Assembly: GCF_002878395.1 (NCBI RefSeq)
Contig: NC_061112.1
Coordinates: forward strand, 40,373,427-40,437,426
Reading direction: 5' to 3'
Length of the DNA: 64,000 nt
From: Capsicum annuum
Lineage: Eukaryota; Streptophyta; Magnoliopsida; Solanales; Solanaceae
Part shown: positions 35,248 through 46,433 of the stretch, one piece after another
Numbering within the stretch: position 1 is the first letter of the stretch
Layout of the letters: each line of letters begins with the position of its first letter
Notes under the pieces: generated by a model
Database searches by the model: none
What the model was told of the DNA's origin: nothing
What the model saw: the letters and a program-made list of their open reading frames with translations, nothing else
Program-made: the position numbers and the translations under genes

Positions 35248-37130
35248 TATAATACCCCATACTTCTATGTAGCTTGAAATCATCCCAAAAAATATTAGAA
35301 ACTTACTTTGCAAGATGAATCGACTTTTATACGTGTGGTATTTTTAAGATTTTCACTTTTTTTTGAGTGAGAAATTGAATAAGGTTTCCATTGATACCCA
35401 TTTTTTCAAAATCCGATATTGGGGTAGAAAGTTATGGCCAAAATATAGAAATCAGTCAAAACTGCACAGGTGCAATGGTGAGGGCCGACGGACTGTCGAG
35501 GTAGCAAAGGACAGTCGCCCAAGCCATCGTAGCAGAGGAAGTGAGACCACATTCTACCTAAGGGTGATGGCTTACGATGAAGGACCATCGAGCTAGCAAT
35601 GGACCTTCGCCCAAGCCATATAGGAGAGGTAGTGAACCCCTTTTCTGCCCAGGTACGACGGTCAGGACCGATGGACCGTCGACACAGCGATGGAACACCT
35701 CACCCACCATCGTAAATTTCATTCAATTATTTTAATTTAATTTTAAAAAGGTATTTTTAGTCTTTTACTACCATTTCTAATGCCTAGTTATATCAGATCA
35801 AGGCTCATAAGTTCATTATCCATCTACAACATCAACTTAGGGTTTTCTCTCAAAGATAATCCCCAAGAATAAGATCAAAATCCTTCTTCAAGAAACTAAG
35901 AGATTCAAGTTCCTCAAGTTCAATGACTTTAAGAAACTCACAATCAAGATATGTCATGTGCTGATTCATGGGCCCCATTCACCCACGAAGCTCAAGAATC
36001 TCTTTTCAAAGTGTATTTATGAATGTTCATGATTTAAATTAAACTAAAATTCATGTTCATGATTTTGTGAGGTTTTGATTTATTTTTTAAATTACATATT
36101 CCAATGATTGACCCTAGGATATGGTGATTTGCATTATAATTATGATAAACCCCTTTAATTTACAAGTTGATTGATGTATCCATGATTATTATATGTGTTG
36201 ATTATTGTATGAACAAAGCATGCTCCCCATGTATTTGATTGAATGCCTATGTGAAGGAAAAGTGCAATACTAGTATGATAATATGAAGTCCCCATTCATG
36301 TACAAGTTTCTGCATGTTAGGTATTTGATGAAATGTTTTAGTCAAATAAATTATGGATATATGTGTAGCCATTGTGGTGATTTAGAACTTTTACTTCATG
36401 AAATCCATAACTTATTATATTATGTATTGTTGATGTTGGTCATGTATTCAAGAATGTCATGCCTTGTTAGTTTCCTTCTATCGAGTCCTGGGGGTAATTG
36501 TACCAGAAAATTTAGCTGTGTGCTTAGAATCGGTATCATGTTTTCAAGTTACTCTTAGTCAAGCCATGATTCATAGAATTCAGTCAGTCTTATGACTCAA
36601 GAAAACTCACCAATTCTAGTAATCTAAGAGATCTCAAAAATTCAGTAGTCTCAGTAGTATTCCGTCAGTCAGCGGAACTCTATGAATTTAGTGTAGTCCA
36701 GTTCAGTTAATCATGTTTAGTTTCTATTCAGATAGGAGTAGAATTAGCATCGAGTGAACCCGAGGATGGGAACACACACTGTCTGATGAGGGTGTGATTC
36801 TTAGGAGCAATCCTTATATTCCAGAACTATGTAGCCAACATAAGTTGAGACATCAACACTATCAGATAAGGGTTGATGAGGTGGATAAGTACTGTCAGCT
36901 AAGGGCCTTACCGTTCTCTTTTGGGTGAAACTGTCACATGAGGGTTACCCACAACTTGTCCTTACCAGTGGTACGGTATTGACACCCTTCTAATTGGAGT
37001 TACATATTAGACCATAACTCAGTTATATTGTGTTATTTAGGGCATGTCAGTTAGATAGGTATTTCCCATAGTTTCAATTATAGAATTAGGACTGTTAGAT
37101 ACAGTCATTCAGTCTCAGTAATAGAGCTCA
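35248..37130 (+). repeat. Truncated 5' LTR of C
   Basis: Follows the 3' LTR of C from 38832 for about 1.9 kb and stops matching near GAGCTCA at 37130; about 0.8 kb of the LTR right end is absent. A GC-rich stretch at 35465-35705 with GGACCGTCG-like motifs in a roughly 100-bp tandem arrangement is also in the 3' copy (39050-39290). Confidence 0.8.
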
Positions 37131-37138
37131 CATTCTCT

Positions 37139-38496
37139 GATGTCCTACGTTGTCAAGGTCGTCTGTGTATCCTAGGTGTAGATGACTTAAGGTAATGAAT
37201 TCTTGCAGAAGCGTATGGTGCATGCTACTCTATTTATCCATGGGCCATAAAGATGTACCGCGACTTGTGAGAGATGTATTGGTGGAGTGGGATGAAGAAA
37301 GATATTGCAGAGTTTGTGACTAAGTGATCTATATGTGTGTAGGTTAAGATATATCATCAGAAGCCTAGTGGGCCCATTCAGGGATTTAGTATTGCTACTT
37401 GGAAGTGGGAAGAAGTGAACATGGACTTTGTGATGGGTTTGCCTCAAACTCGTCGCAAGCCTAATTCATCTGGGTCATTGTAGAAAGAATGACCAAGTCA
37501 ACTTATTTTCTTCTAGTCCATACCTCTTATTCAGCTGAGGATTATTCCAAACTCTACATCCGAGAGTTGGTCAGCTTGTACGGAGTTTCGTTAGCCATTA
37601 TCTTAGACAGAGATACCTAGTTCACCTTTTATATCTGGAAAGCATTCCAAAAGGATCTTGGTACCCAAGTTCATCTTAGTACCGTCTTTCATCCTCAGAT
37701 AGATGGTCAAGCAGAAAGGACCATTCAGACATTAGAAGATATGCTAAGGGCGTGTGCAATTGATTTCAAGCGTAGCTGGGACGACCACTTGCCCTTGATT
37801 GAGTTTGCATACAACAACAACTATCATTCCAGTATTAAGATGGCTCTATTCGAAGCTCCCTATGGTAGGAGATATAGATCTCCAATTGGTTGGTTTGAAG
37901 TTAGTGAGGCCTCAGTTATAGGGCCTGAATTAGTATTCGATGCCTTAGAAAAAGTCTAGTTGATCGTAGAAAGACTCCGATCTACTCAGAGATGATAAAA
38001 ATCTTACGCAGATGTGTGCAGAAAGGATCTCGAGTTTGAGATTGGTGATTATGTCTATCTAAAGATGTCTCCTATGAAGGGAGTGAAGAGATTTGGCAAG
38101 AAGGGAAAGATCAGTCCCCGATATGTTGGTCCCTTCAAAATTCTCAGTCGTTTTGGCAAGGTAGCCTATGAGCTCGAATTTTCTTCAGATCTAGCCTTAG
38201 TTCATCCAATCTTCCATGTATCTTTGCTCAAGAAGTGCATAGGTGACCCAACAATAATAGTCCCTATTCAGAGCATAGATATTTAGAACAGCCTCTCTTA
38301 TGAAGAGATTCCAGTTGAAATCCTTGACTATCAGACTCATAGACTGAGGAACAAAGAAGTCCCGCTAGTCAAAGTTTTTTGACGAAATCAGTCCGTTGAG
38401 GGAGCTACTTGGGAAGCAGTAGCAGACAGGCATATCAAGTATCCTCGCCTCTTCTCTGCCAACCCAGATCAAGATCAAGGTAACAATTTTTCTTAA
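37139..38496 (+). pseudogene. C pol remnant: integrase and chromodomain
   Basis: The reading starts DVLRCQGRLCIP, the segment just before the integrase zinc finger. In the HHCC finger both His read Tyr and the first Cys is a stop. The core keeps its first Asp (NMDFVMGLP near 37420) and the second (IILDRDT near 37600), and DGQAERTIQTLEDMLRACAID near 37702 gives the Glu. Then FAYNNNYHSSI, the YVGPFKIL segment near 38120, HPIFHVSLLKK and the chromodomain (VEILDYQTHRLRNKEVPLVKV, EGATWEA). The 3' half is one frame with stops at 37957, 37996 and 38284 and ends TAA at 38494. Confidence 0.85.
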
Positions 38497-38817
38497 GCTT
38501 ATTTATTTTCATATATAGAATTCCATAACAAACTTTGTACTAAATACCATTGCATATTCAGTCATGCATTCATGCACCAGTTTGGTCATATAATCATGCA
38601 TCAGATATGCATTCTCATTGTAAGAAACTTAGTTCCTCAAAACACTCAGTCATGCATTCATGAATCAGTTACACATGCATCAGATATGCATGTTCTATAT
38701 GATATATTCAGTTATATATGATGTTAGTCATGAGATCATGTTCAGTTATTCATGTTTAGTATTTACTTTAGTTTATCTTCTCCTCTCTCACTCATTCTCA
38801 TTCAAGGACAAATGTTC

Positions 38818-38830
38818 TCAAGAGGGGATA
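38818..38830 (+). other. Polypurine tract of C
   Basis: CTCAAGAGGGGATA directly upstream of the 3' LTR start TGTAATACCCC at 38832. Confidence 0.65.
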
Positions 38831-38831
38831 T

Positions 38832-41487
38832 TGTAATACCCCATACTTCTACCTAGCTTAAAATCATCCTTAAAAATGTTAGAATCTTACTTTGCAAAAT
38901 AAATCAACTTTTATACATATGGTATTTTTAAGATTTAAACTTTTTGTTGAGTGGAAAATTGAATAAGCTTTCCATCAATACCCATTTTGTCAAAATCCAA
39001 TATTGGGGTAGAAAGTTATGGTCGAAATATAGAAAGCAGTCAAAACCACCCAGGTTCGATGGTAAGGGCCGACAGACCGTCTAGCTAGGGATGAAATGTG
39101 GCCCAAGCCATCATAGCGGAGGTAGTGAGACCACATTCTGCCTAAGGACAATGACTCAGGATGATGGACCATCGAGCTAGCAATGGACCGTCGCCCAAGC
39201 CGTCGTAAGAGAGGTAATGAACCCCTATTCTACCCAGGTGCAATGGTCAGGACCGATGAACCATCGACACACCGACGGACCATCACACCCAACGTTATAT
39301 ATTTTATTTAGTTATTTTAAGTCATTTTCAAAAAGGGATTTTTGGTCTTTTACCACCTTTTCTAATACCTAGTTATATCAGATCAAGGCTCATAAGTTCA
39401 TTATCCATCTACAACATCAAAATGAGGGTTTTCTCTCAAAGATAATCCCCAAGAACAAGATCCCAATCCTTCTTCAAGAAACTAAAAGATTTAATTTCTT
39501 CAAGTCCAAGGACTTCAAGCAACTCACAATTAAGGTATGTCGTATGTTGATTCATGGGCCCCTTTCACCCATGAAGCTCAAGAATCTCTTTTCAAAATTC
39601 AAGATTTTAGTATTTATGAATGTTCATGATATTAATTGAATTAAAATTCATGTTCATGATGTTGTGAGGTTTTTATTTACATTTTAAATTACATATTCCA
39701 ATGATTGACCCTAGGTTATGGTGATTTGCATAATAATCATGATAAACCCTTTCAATTTACAAGTTGATTGATGTATCCATGATTATTAGATGTGTTGATG
39801 ATTGTATAACCAAAGCATGCTCCCCATGTGTTTGCTTAAATGCCTATTTGAAGGAAAAGTGCAATACTAGTATGATAATATGAAATCCCCATTCATGTAC
39901 AAGATTTTCCTTGTCATGTGTTTGATGAAATGTTTTAGGTAATGAATTATGGATATATGTGTAGCCATTGTGGTGCTTTAGAAGTTGAACTTCATGAAAT
40001 CCCCAATTTATTGTATTATGGATTGTTGATGTTGGTCATGTATTTAAGAATGTCATGCCTTGTTAGTTTCTTTCTATCGAGTCTTGGGGGTACTTGTACC
40101 CAAAAATTTAGCTGTGTGCCTTGAATCAGGGTTATGTTTTCAAGATACTCTCATTCAATCCATGATTCCTAGAATTCAGTCAGTCTCATGACTTAGGAAG
40201 ACTCAGAGATCTCAAAAATTTAGTAGTTTCAATAGTATTTCATTAGTCAGCTGAACTCTGTGAATTCAGTGTAGTCCAGTTCAGCTAATCATGTTCAGTG
40301 TTTATTCAAATAGGAGTAGGAATTAGCATCGAGTGAACCCAAAGATGGGAACACACACTGTCAGATGAGGGTGTGATTCTTAGGAGCAATCCTTGCATTC
40401 TAGAACTATGTAGCCAGCAAAGGTTGAGACATCAACAATGTTAGGTGAGGGTTGATGAGGTGGATAAGCATTGTCAGATGAGGTCCTCACCATTATTTTT
40501 TGGGACATTGTCAGATGAGGGTTACCCACATTTGTCCTTACCAGGGGCATGGTATTGACACCTTTCCAATTGGGGTTACAGATTGGACCCCAACTCAGCT
40601 ATATTGTGTTATTTAGGGCATGTTGGCTAGATGACTATTTCCTATAGTTTCATTTAGAAAATCAGGACTATCAAATAGAGTCATTCGGTCTTAGTAATAG
40701 ATCTCAGGTAGTTCTATAGAATTCAAGACTGTCAGTTACAGTCAACTCAGAATAGAATGGAGCTCACCTAGTTTCATCAGAAACTAGACTATCAGATACA
40801 GTTACTTAGTATCAGTTATTTCAGTTATACAGTTATCAGTATCTCATTTTACTAGTACTCAGATTTAGTAATCATGTTATCATGACTTAGTTATAATTAT
40901 TATGTATTCATGTATGTATCCTCACATTTATGTTATTCATTCAGTTAGTATAGTTCATGCATGTTAACCCTTTGCATTCAGCCTACCTCCTATGCATACC
41001 AGTACACTTAATCGTACTGGCACATTTATGTTGTGGTGTTTTATACCATAGGTTTAGAAGAACGAGCTGCGAAGCATCAGTAACATTCCAGTCTCAGCAG
41101 TCAGATTTACCAGTGAGTCCTCATCCTTCGAGGACATGACCATTACTTTATTATCGCATTAATTAATTTATATCAGTAGTTGGAGTTAGTTGGGGACATG
41201 TACCATCAACTCCTTATTCAGACAATTCAGTTAGTTAGAGGCTTTTTAGACTATCATGTTCAAACAATTTATTTCAGTCATTTTAGGTATTTTATACCCC
41301 CTCCAAATGTTATATTTTATCAGTTATGTTATAGTTTTGAACCTTATGGACTTTCAACCTTTATTTTTACATTTATATCGTATATTATGTAGTGTTTAGG
41401 TACAAATATCAGTCAAGGGTTAGCTTGTCGTCCTTCGAGGTCATGAGCACCGTGTAGCATTCTGGGTACCAGATTTAGGGCATTAAA
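38832..41487 (+). repeat. 3' LTR of C (2656 bp)
   Basis: Begins TGTAATACCCC and ends GGGCATTAAA, where GTTACA would be expected. Repeated short motifs of the form CTGTCAGATGAGGGT occur near 40358, 40430, 40470 and 40505. The tail GGTTAGCTTGTCGTCC..CGAGGTCATGAGCACC at 41419-41450 matches the minus-strand ends of the solo LTRs. Identity to the 5' LTR is about 85 percent by eye in the first 120 bases. Confidence 0.85.
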
Positions 41488-42447
41488 GTTGCTCCCTAGG
41501 GTTTCCTTGTAATCTATATACACTCTTTTGATGTTTTTAGTTAGTTTATGCACTCTATATACATACAAACATTTATTTGATTCCAAGATTAGATTTTGAT
41601 CTAAGGATTGCTTTGTTCTTGATTTTGGCTTATAATTTAGTTACACACTAGGTTTTATTCATTTATTATTATGATATTGTTTGAATGTATTCAATTATGA
41701 ATTACTTTATCCATTTTACAATAATAAATGGCTAAACACCTTATCTAGTGCTGTGGGAACCCTGGAAGATTGATGAAGTTAAGGAAGTGCTAAGTTGTTC
41801 TGAATTGATATTCTTGTATGTAGTATGGTTACCTTTAGTTTAATGGATTTTTTAGCAGTTTCAAAGGTTAAGATCCCGCCTAGTATATCACTATTTACTT
41901 CAAAACAGGAGTAGAAAATAAGTAAATATAATCACAACTGTAGTTTGAAGATTGATTGTTGATCTAGGATAATCAGTACAATCTATGTAACACAATTATC
42001 GATAATCTAATAACATAAAACTCAAAAGGTAATAGTTAATTGGGATCTAGGATAAGGGTTAGTAAATGATATCCTAAGACTCAAAAGGTAAAGGGTGGAA
42101 TATTTCATTGAGTCTATAAGACAAATGATTGTACACAACTTATCAGATTCTACATGCATATCGAGTTTGTTTAAGGAAGCACGATAAACCTACTGAGTTG
42201 AGAAGACAGGAGGAACATAGTCATAGTGTTCATCCCCGCCTGATTACAACCAAATTTGAGTTCTGTTACTTGTTTGAGATTACTACTACAAACTCGTTAT
42301 TTACGTCTTACACTGGCTATTAGTTCCATCAAATGTGATATATATTTCCATGTATTCCCTTTTATTCAACTTGAACAAGAGTTGGGATACTATACTTGAC
42401 AATGACTACTTTACCTTTGATTGGAAGTATAGTTTGGGCATTGATCA
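41488..42447 (+). repeat. 5' LTR of D, right part
   Basis: Resumes the D LTR after element C (CTAGGGTTTCCTTGTAA at 41497 matches 60508-60524). CTATATACAC at 41514-41523 is the likely TATA box. It ends TTGATCA, matching TTGACCA at the end of the 3' LTR, so the terminal CA is kept. Confidence 0.85.
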
Positions 42448-42453
42448 AAATTT

Positions 42454-42471
42454 TAGCATCGTTGCTGGGGA
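42454..42471 (+). other. Primer-binding site of D (tRNA-Asp type, decayed)
   Basis: TAGCATCGTTGCTGGGGA starts 7 bases after the LTR and differs from the Athila primer site TGGCGCCGTTGCCGGGGA at four places, all G to A or C to T as expected from methylcytosine decay. It supports the Athila assignment independently of the proteins. Confidence 0.8.
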
Positions 42472-42633
42472 ATACAATGTTCAATTATTGATTAAACTTG
42501 CTAATGTTTTTGGGTTTTCATTTTCTGTTCTTATTTGGGTATATGATGGTGTATGCCTTATACCAGGAGTCAAGGCAATCCCTTACTCCTACTGAATCCT
42601 AACCCAAAAAGACTCTTATAGCCTAATAATACA

Positions 42634-44400
42634 ATGACGGAACCAGTAAGTGCAAGCCATCTTGAAGGGGTTTAGGATGATCCTAATACAATACCTTCAC
42701 CTTATCCAAGTAATCCTCATAATATTTCTAACTAACAAATAGAGAAGTTATTAAAAGATGAAGCTACCAACCAGAGAAGAGATGAGGAGGCTTGGATAGC
42801 TTAGCAGGCAGAGGTAGCCAGGCCAAGACCAACAGTTGATCATCAAGTAGTACTCGAAGTTAAGTGATATAGAGTTTAAGGTTGTTAGGCTCAAGTTCCC
42901 ATCATACCAATACTTTTATAGATATAATGATGAAGAGGATATGAGATATATTGATCCAACATAAATATGAGCTACCATTCTTTCTGCACTTCAGCCTAAT
43001 GTGAATTTTGACATAACAAATGTCATGATCCAACTATTGAATTTGAAAGATTTCTTTTCACACTTGGCTAAAGACGACTCAAATATGAATTTTTGTAGTT
43101 TTCTTGGGATCTACATATTTTATACTATTTTAGGGGTGAATCAGGAGGAACTTAGATTGAGGCTGTTCCCTTTTCGTTGACTGGAGAAACGTCTTTGTAG
43201 TTGGGGGAACTTTCTAGAGGATCTATTACCACTTGGAATGAGTTGCGCAAGCAATTCTTAAACCGCTTGTTTCCTCTGGCTAGAATTTTATAGTTAAAAG
43301 ATAAAATATACAACTTTAGGAAGCTATATTTGGAGTCGATGTATGAGACTTAGTTCCAATTTAAGAAGAAACTGAGCATGGTAGCCAATAATGGTATTCC
43401 AGGAATGGGTTTGTTGGAGATATTTTATAGAGCCCTAAACATCAGTTCACGAGCTATCACAGACACAATATGCATTTATGAGATTATGCTTAGAAGAAAC
43501 ATATGAGATTCTAGACTATATTTCTCTCACTAACCAAGGGTGGCATACTCGAGAGGCTGATAGAGGTGCTGGCACTTATGCCATTAAAGCTTTTGGTGAC
43601 CATAGAGTAGTAGATGATTCTGTGGTGTAAGATATTGTGCAGCTGAGGACAAATATTGGGTTACTGACTAAGTAGTTCACAATAGTGAATTTAAATAAGG
43701 TAAATGCAGTAGGTACACAGGGTTCAAATGTTCAGAGCATATGGGTTTGATTTTGAGGAAAAGGCTAAGTATCTTGATCACAAATTGGCAGGTTTATGAG
43801 CAAAAGATAAAGGAAACTAAGTTTGGAACTATTATGGAGATAGATATAGAGATCACAATAAGGAACATGATAGTGACTGAAGGAGAAAAGATGACTACAA
43901 AGAGATGGGAGATAGGTATATCCCAATAGGTAACCGTGATATGGAATCAAGAATGGAGGCCATGTTGTACAAACTGGTTAAGGGCTAAGAAAGTCAATAA
44001 ATATGACTTAAGGAGATTAAATTTGATATCTCATGTCTGACCTACAAGGTTGATTCTCATGCTACTATAATCAAGTAATTAGAGATGTAGTTTTGACAGA
44101 TGCATGCTACTTTAAATCAGAGGCAGCCGGTTACCCTTATAAGTAATGTGGTTCAGAATCCAAGAAATGATGATCATTGTCTCTCTATTACAACTCAAAG
44201 TGGTAAGTATACTATTGATCCCTCATTGCCTACTAGTATGTGCTGAAGAATAATAGTACTATGGTAGATGAGACACCTGCAATAGAGTCAGACAAGGCGA
44301 CAAACGTTGATGTTAATGCTGGGAGGATAATGGTAAGGGCAAGGTTCATAAGCCCATAGAGAATAAAATTCCATGATCTCCCCACCTTTTCCTCAAATAT
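42634..44400 (+). pseudogene. D gag remnant (Athila type)
   Basis: A plausible start is ATG at 42634 (MTEPVSASHLEGV, then a stop). Conserved gag residues follow: VPFSLTGETSL near 43165, GELSRGSITTWNELRKQFLNRLFP near 43208-43275, and a block ending RALNISSRAITDTI near 43430-43470. Later SLTNQGWHTREADRGAGTYAIKA near 43527. The tail is hydrophilic and full of stops (RYRDHNKEHD near 43840, TTQSGKYTIDPSLP near 44190). The retrotransposon gag domain is recognisable; the gene is dead through frameshifts and stops. Confidence 0.8.
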
Positions 44401-44469
44401 TAAAATAAAAGGAGGTAGGGAAGTTCAAGAGAATCATTGAAATTCTGAAATATCTAAGTTTGGAAACCT

Positions 44470-45110
44470 CTCTCCTTGAGGCTCTGGAGCAGATGCCTGG
44501 GTATGAAAGATACCACCCTCATGTAGGAATGAAAGAATCATTGAAAAAGAGTGAACAACTAGTTTTGAGGAAGTTGGTAGATTTTACCATTTCAATGTAG
44601 TCACTTTTAAATCTCTTGCCCAAAAAAAAATAATCTCGGTGCATTTACGATCCCATGTACTATTTGGACATCTAGATTTGCCATAGTATAATATGACTTA
44701 GGAGTCAACAAAAATTTGATGCCACTACCATATTCAAGAAATTATGATTAATCTTTTCAAAGCCGACTACTATGCGGTTGTTGATGGCAGACTGCATAGT
44801 AAAGAAACCCGTAGGCATATCATTTGATGTGTTGATGAAAGTTGATAATATTATTTTTCTAGATGACTTTGTCATTTTAGATTGTGAGGTTGTTATCGAT
44901 ATGCCTATCATATTCAAAAGACAGTTCATTGCCATGGGTAAAGCGATGGTTGACATGGAAAATGGGGAACTCATGTTCAAAGTCAATAATGAAGAAGTCA
45001 CCTTTAATGTATGAAGAACTATGAAGCATCCTACTGACATGAGGGTGGTATCGGTTATCAATTGTCTTGATGATGTTGGAGATTATTCCTTTTGGTACCT
45101 TGATGAATTC
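44470..45110 (+). pseudogene. D protease remnant (Athila type) and the point where pol ends
   Basis: ALEQMPGYERYHPHVG near 44481 is the conserved segment before the Athila protease. GAFTIPCTIWTSRFAI near 44640 leads to the active-site block YDLGVNKNLMPLPYS near 44692, with D-L-G kept. The rest is open at 44772-45014: LMADCIVKKPVGISFDVLMKVD, FVILDCEVVIDMPIIF and ending EVTFNV. After the stop the reading goes on (MKHPTDMRVVS near 45022) to about 45100. There the expected RT, RNase H and integrase are absent. Confidence 0.8.
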
Positions 45111-45575
45111 TAAGCAGTCAAGGTACTGATGCTACGTCGTGATGTTAAATCAAGCGTTGCATGGGAGGCAACTCTTCGGTGAAGTCTAAGTAACCATCTT
45201 AGCCACATTGTACCGCGATCTTAATTCAAGCATTGTGTGGTAGGAAACCAACTATTTTAGTGTTCATGTTTGATTTTATTTTTTGTATGTACGGTAGCAT
45301 GAGGAACAACCTAGAACAGTATAATACACTGGTTGATTAAGGATATTCTTGTCAAGAGGACTTTGTGACCAAATCATGAAGGTCATAAATCCCACGTGGG
45401 CTAGTTAAGTTGTGCGTTAGATGTAAAGATGGAATTTTGAGGATTTTTAGGAATTTTCTGGACTGAACATGTGAACATACTTATGAGGTTGTAAATACCT
45501 CTTATAATTTCATAAGTAATGCAGTAAGTGTTAGAAAAAGAAACCCAAAGAGCAGGAAGAAGGATGGAAAAAGTG
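45111..45575 (+). other. D post-pol segment following a deletion of RT, RNase H and integrase
   Basis: From about 45128 the sequence reads CGTCGTGATGTTAAATCAAG and GGGAGGCAACTC, which resembles the non-coding stretch that usually follows the pol stop in Athila elements (recalled, not searched). It follows the protease by only about 100 bases, so roughly 3-4 kb of pol is missing. No coding frame is supported here. Confidence 0.5.
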
Positions 45576-45576
45576 C

Positions 45577-45597
45577 CCACCTACGGTCCGTAGGTGG
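45577..45597. promoter_or_regulatory. Perfect 10-1-10 dyad upstream of D ORF2
   Basis: Left arm CCACCTACGG, central T, right arm CCGTAGGTGG: a perfect inverted repeat. The D LTRs carry several near-copies (for example 60333-60351 and 60414-60432), and the bases after the dyad (GTAAGTGGAAA at about 45601) also match the LTR after its last dyad (35208 on). A copy of an LTR regulatory block inside the element is the simplest reading. Function is inferred. Confidence 0.6.
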
Positions 45598-45682
45598 TGC
45601 CGTAAGTGGAAAATTTGTGGGCCCAGTTTTGTTTAAAAATATGGGTGCAATCCGACCCTATCTAACCCTAAATCAACACCTC

Positions 45683-45694
45683 TTTATTATTTAA
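45683..45694 (+). promoter_or_regulatory. Possible internal TATA box of D
   Basis: TTATTATTTAAG lies about 85 bases after the dyad. In the D 3' LTR the run TATATATATATA at 60527 lies about 70 bases after the last dyad, a similar layout. Sequence alone cannot show that it works. Confidence 0.35.
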
Positions 45695-45900
45695 GCCTCC
45701 TAACTCACTTTTAAACTTGTAAATTCTGAAACTTCCTTCTTATCTCTTTAAATTTAAAATACCTCACTTCCCTACACTTGAATAAAGGCTAAAACAAGAC
45801 TTGTTCTCAGAACCAACGTGTTCAAAAGCACCAAGTACGAATTCAAACTTGGGTTTCACTTCATTCTTTCATATTTCACTTCTGGTTCTACAAAGAAAAG

Positions 45901-46303
45901 GTAATATTCTTGGATCCTAATAGTAGAATCTTATGCTAAACTTGAAATAAGTGAGCTGGTATGTTTATTTTCATTAAAAATATGTGAAAATCAACAAACT
46001 TGTTTGTAGGATACTTGGATTAACCTAAAAATCCTAAAGTGGTGCATTGTCCTCAAATTAAATGATCTGATCATGCTCAAAATGGAAGTTGAGAATTGAA
46101 ATGGTAGAGAAAGCCCAAAAGTTTACAGGCTAGTTTGTATTGAAAAAGTCAATTGGTATGCGTGCATATTAGATTCATTTGGGATGATTATAAGTTTTAG
46201 GGATGTAATATTGAAGGAAAATTTGAAGTTTTTGAATTTTGAATTTTTCTTCAGTTTTTCCAGTCCTTCACTATCTTTTAGACACAAACACTTGGTTTTT
46301 CAG
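45901..46303 (+). other. Possible intron upstream of D ORF2
   Basis: AAAAG/GTAATATT at 45900/45901 is a fair donor, and the pyrimidine-rich CTTGGTTTTTCAG ending at 46303 is a good acceptor; the ORF2 start codon follows 6 bases later at 46310. Splicing in front of the env-position ORF has been described for some plant Athila elements. Here it is inference from the sites and spacing. Confidence 0.4.
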
Positions 46304-46309
46304 GTACAC

Positions 46310-46429
46310 ATGGCACCAAAGAAGAAATCCAGACCTTTTAGGCGATGGGGTGACTATTCCGAGAGTAATAGCTTGGAGAAGGAGTACCTTCTTTCCCGAA
46401 CCATAGCAGTACCGAATAGAGTGACATAG
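46310..46429 (+). pseudogene. D ORF2, 5' piece
   Basis: The frame reads MAPKKKSRPFRRWGD and ends at a TAG at 46427, 40 codons in all. A lysine-rich MAPKKK start is common for the second ORF of Athila-like plant elements, and the basic cluster could act as a nuclear signal. Element E is inserted five bases after the stop (target site 46429-46433), and the ORF region continues at 56313. The start is chosen because of the splice acceptor just before it. Confidence 0.55.
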
Positions 46430-46433
46430 CCGA

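Larger units (their letters stand above)
35248..41487 (+). mobile_element. Tekay-type element C, internal-deletion derivative, inside D's 5' LTR
   Basis: Flanked by GTTAC (35243-35247) and GTTGC (41488-41492), a one-mismatch 5-bp duplication, and by D LTR sequence on both sides. It starts TATAATACCCC and ends GGGCATTAAA. The 5' LTR is truncated at about 37130 and joined directly to integrase coding sequence, so the primer site, gag, protease, RT and RNase H are gone. The 3' LTR (2656 bp) is complete. The LTR family is the same as solo-1 and solo-2 but in the opposite orientation. Confidence 0.88.
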
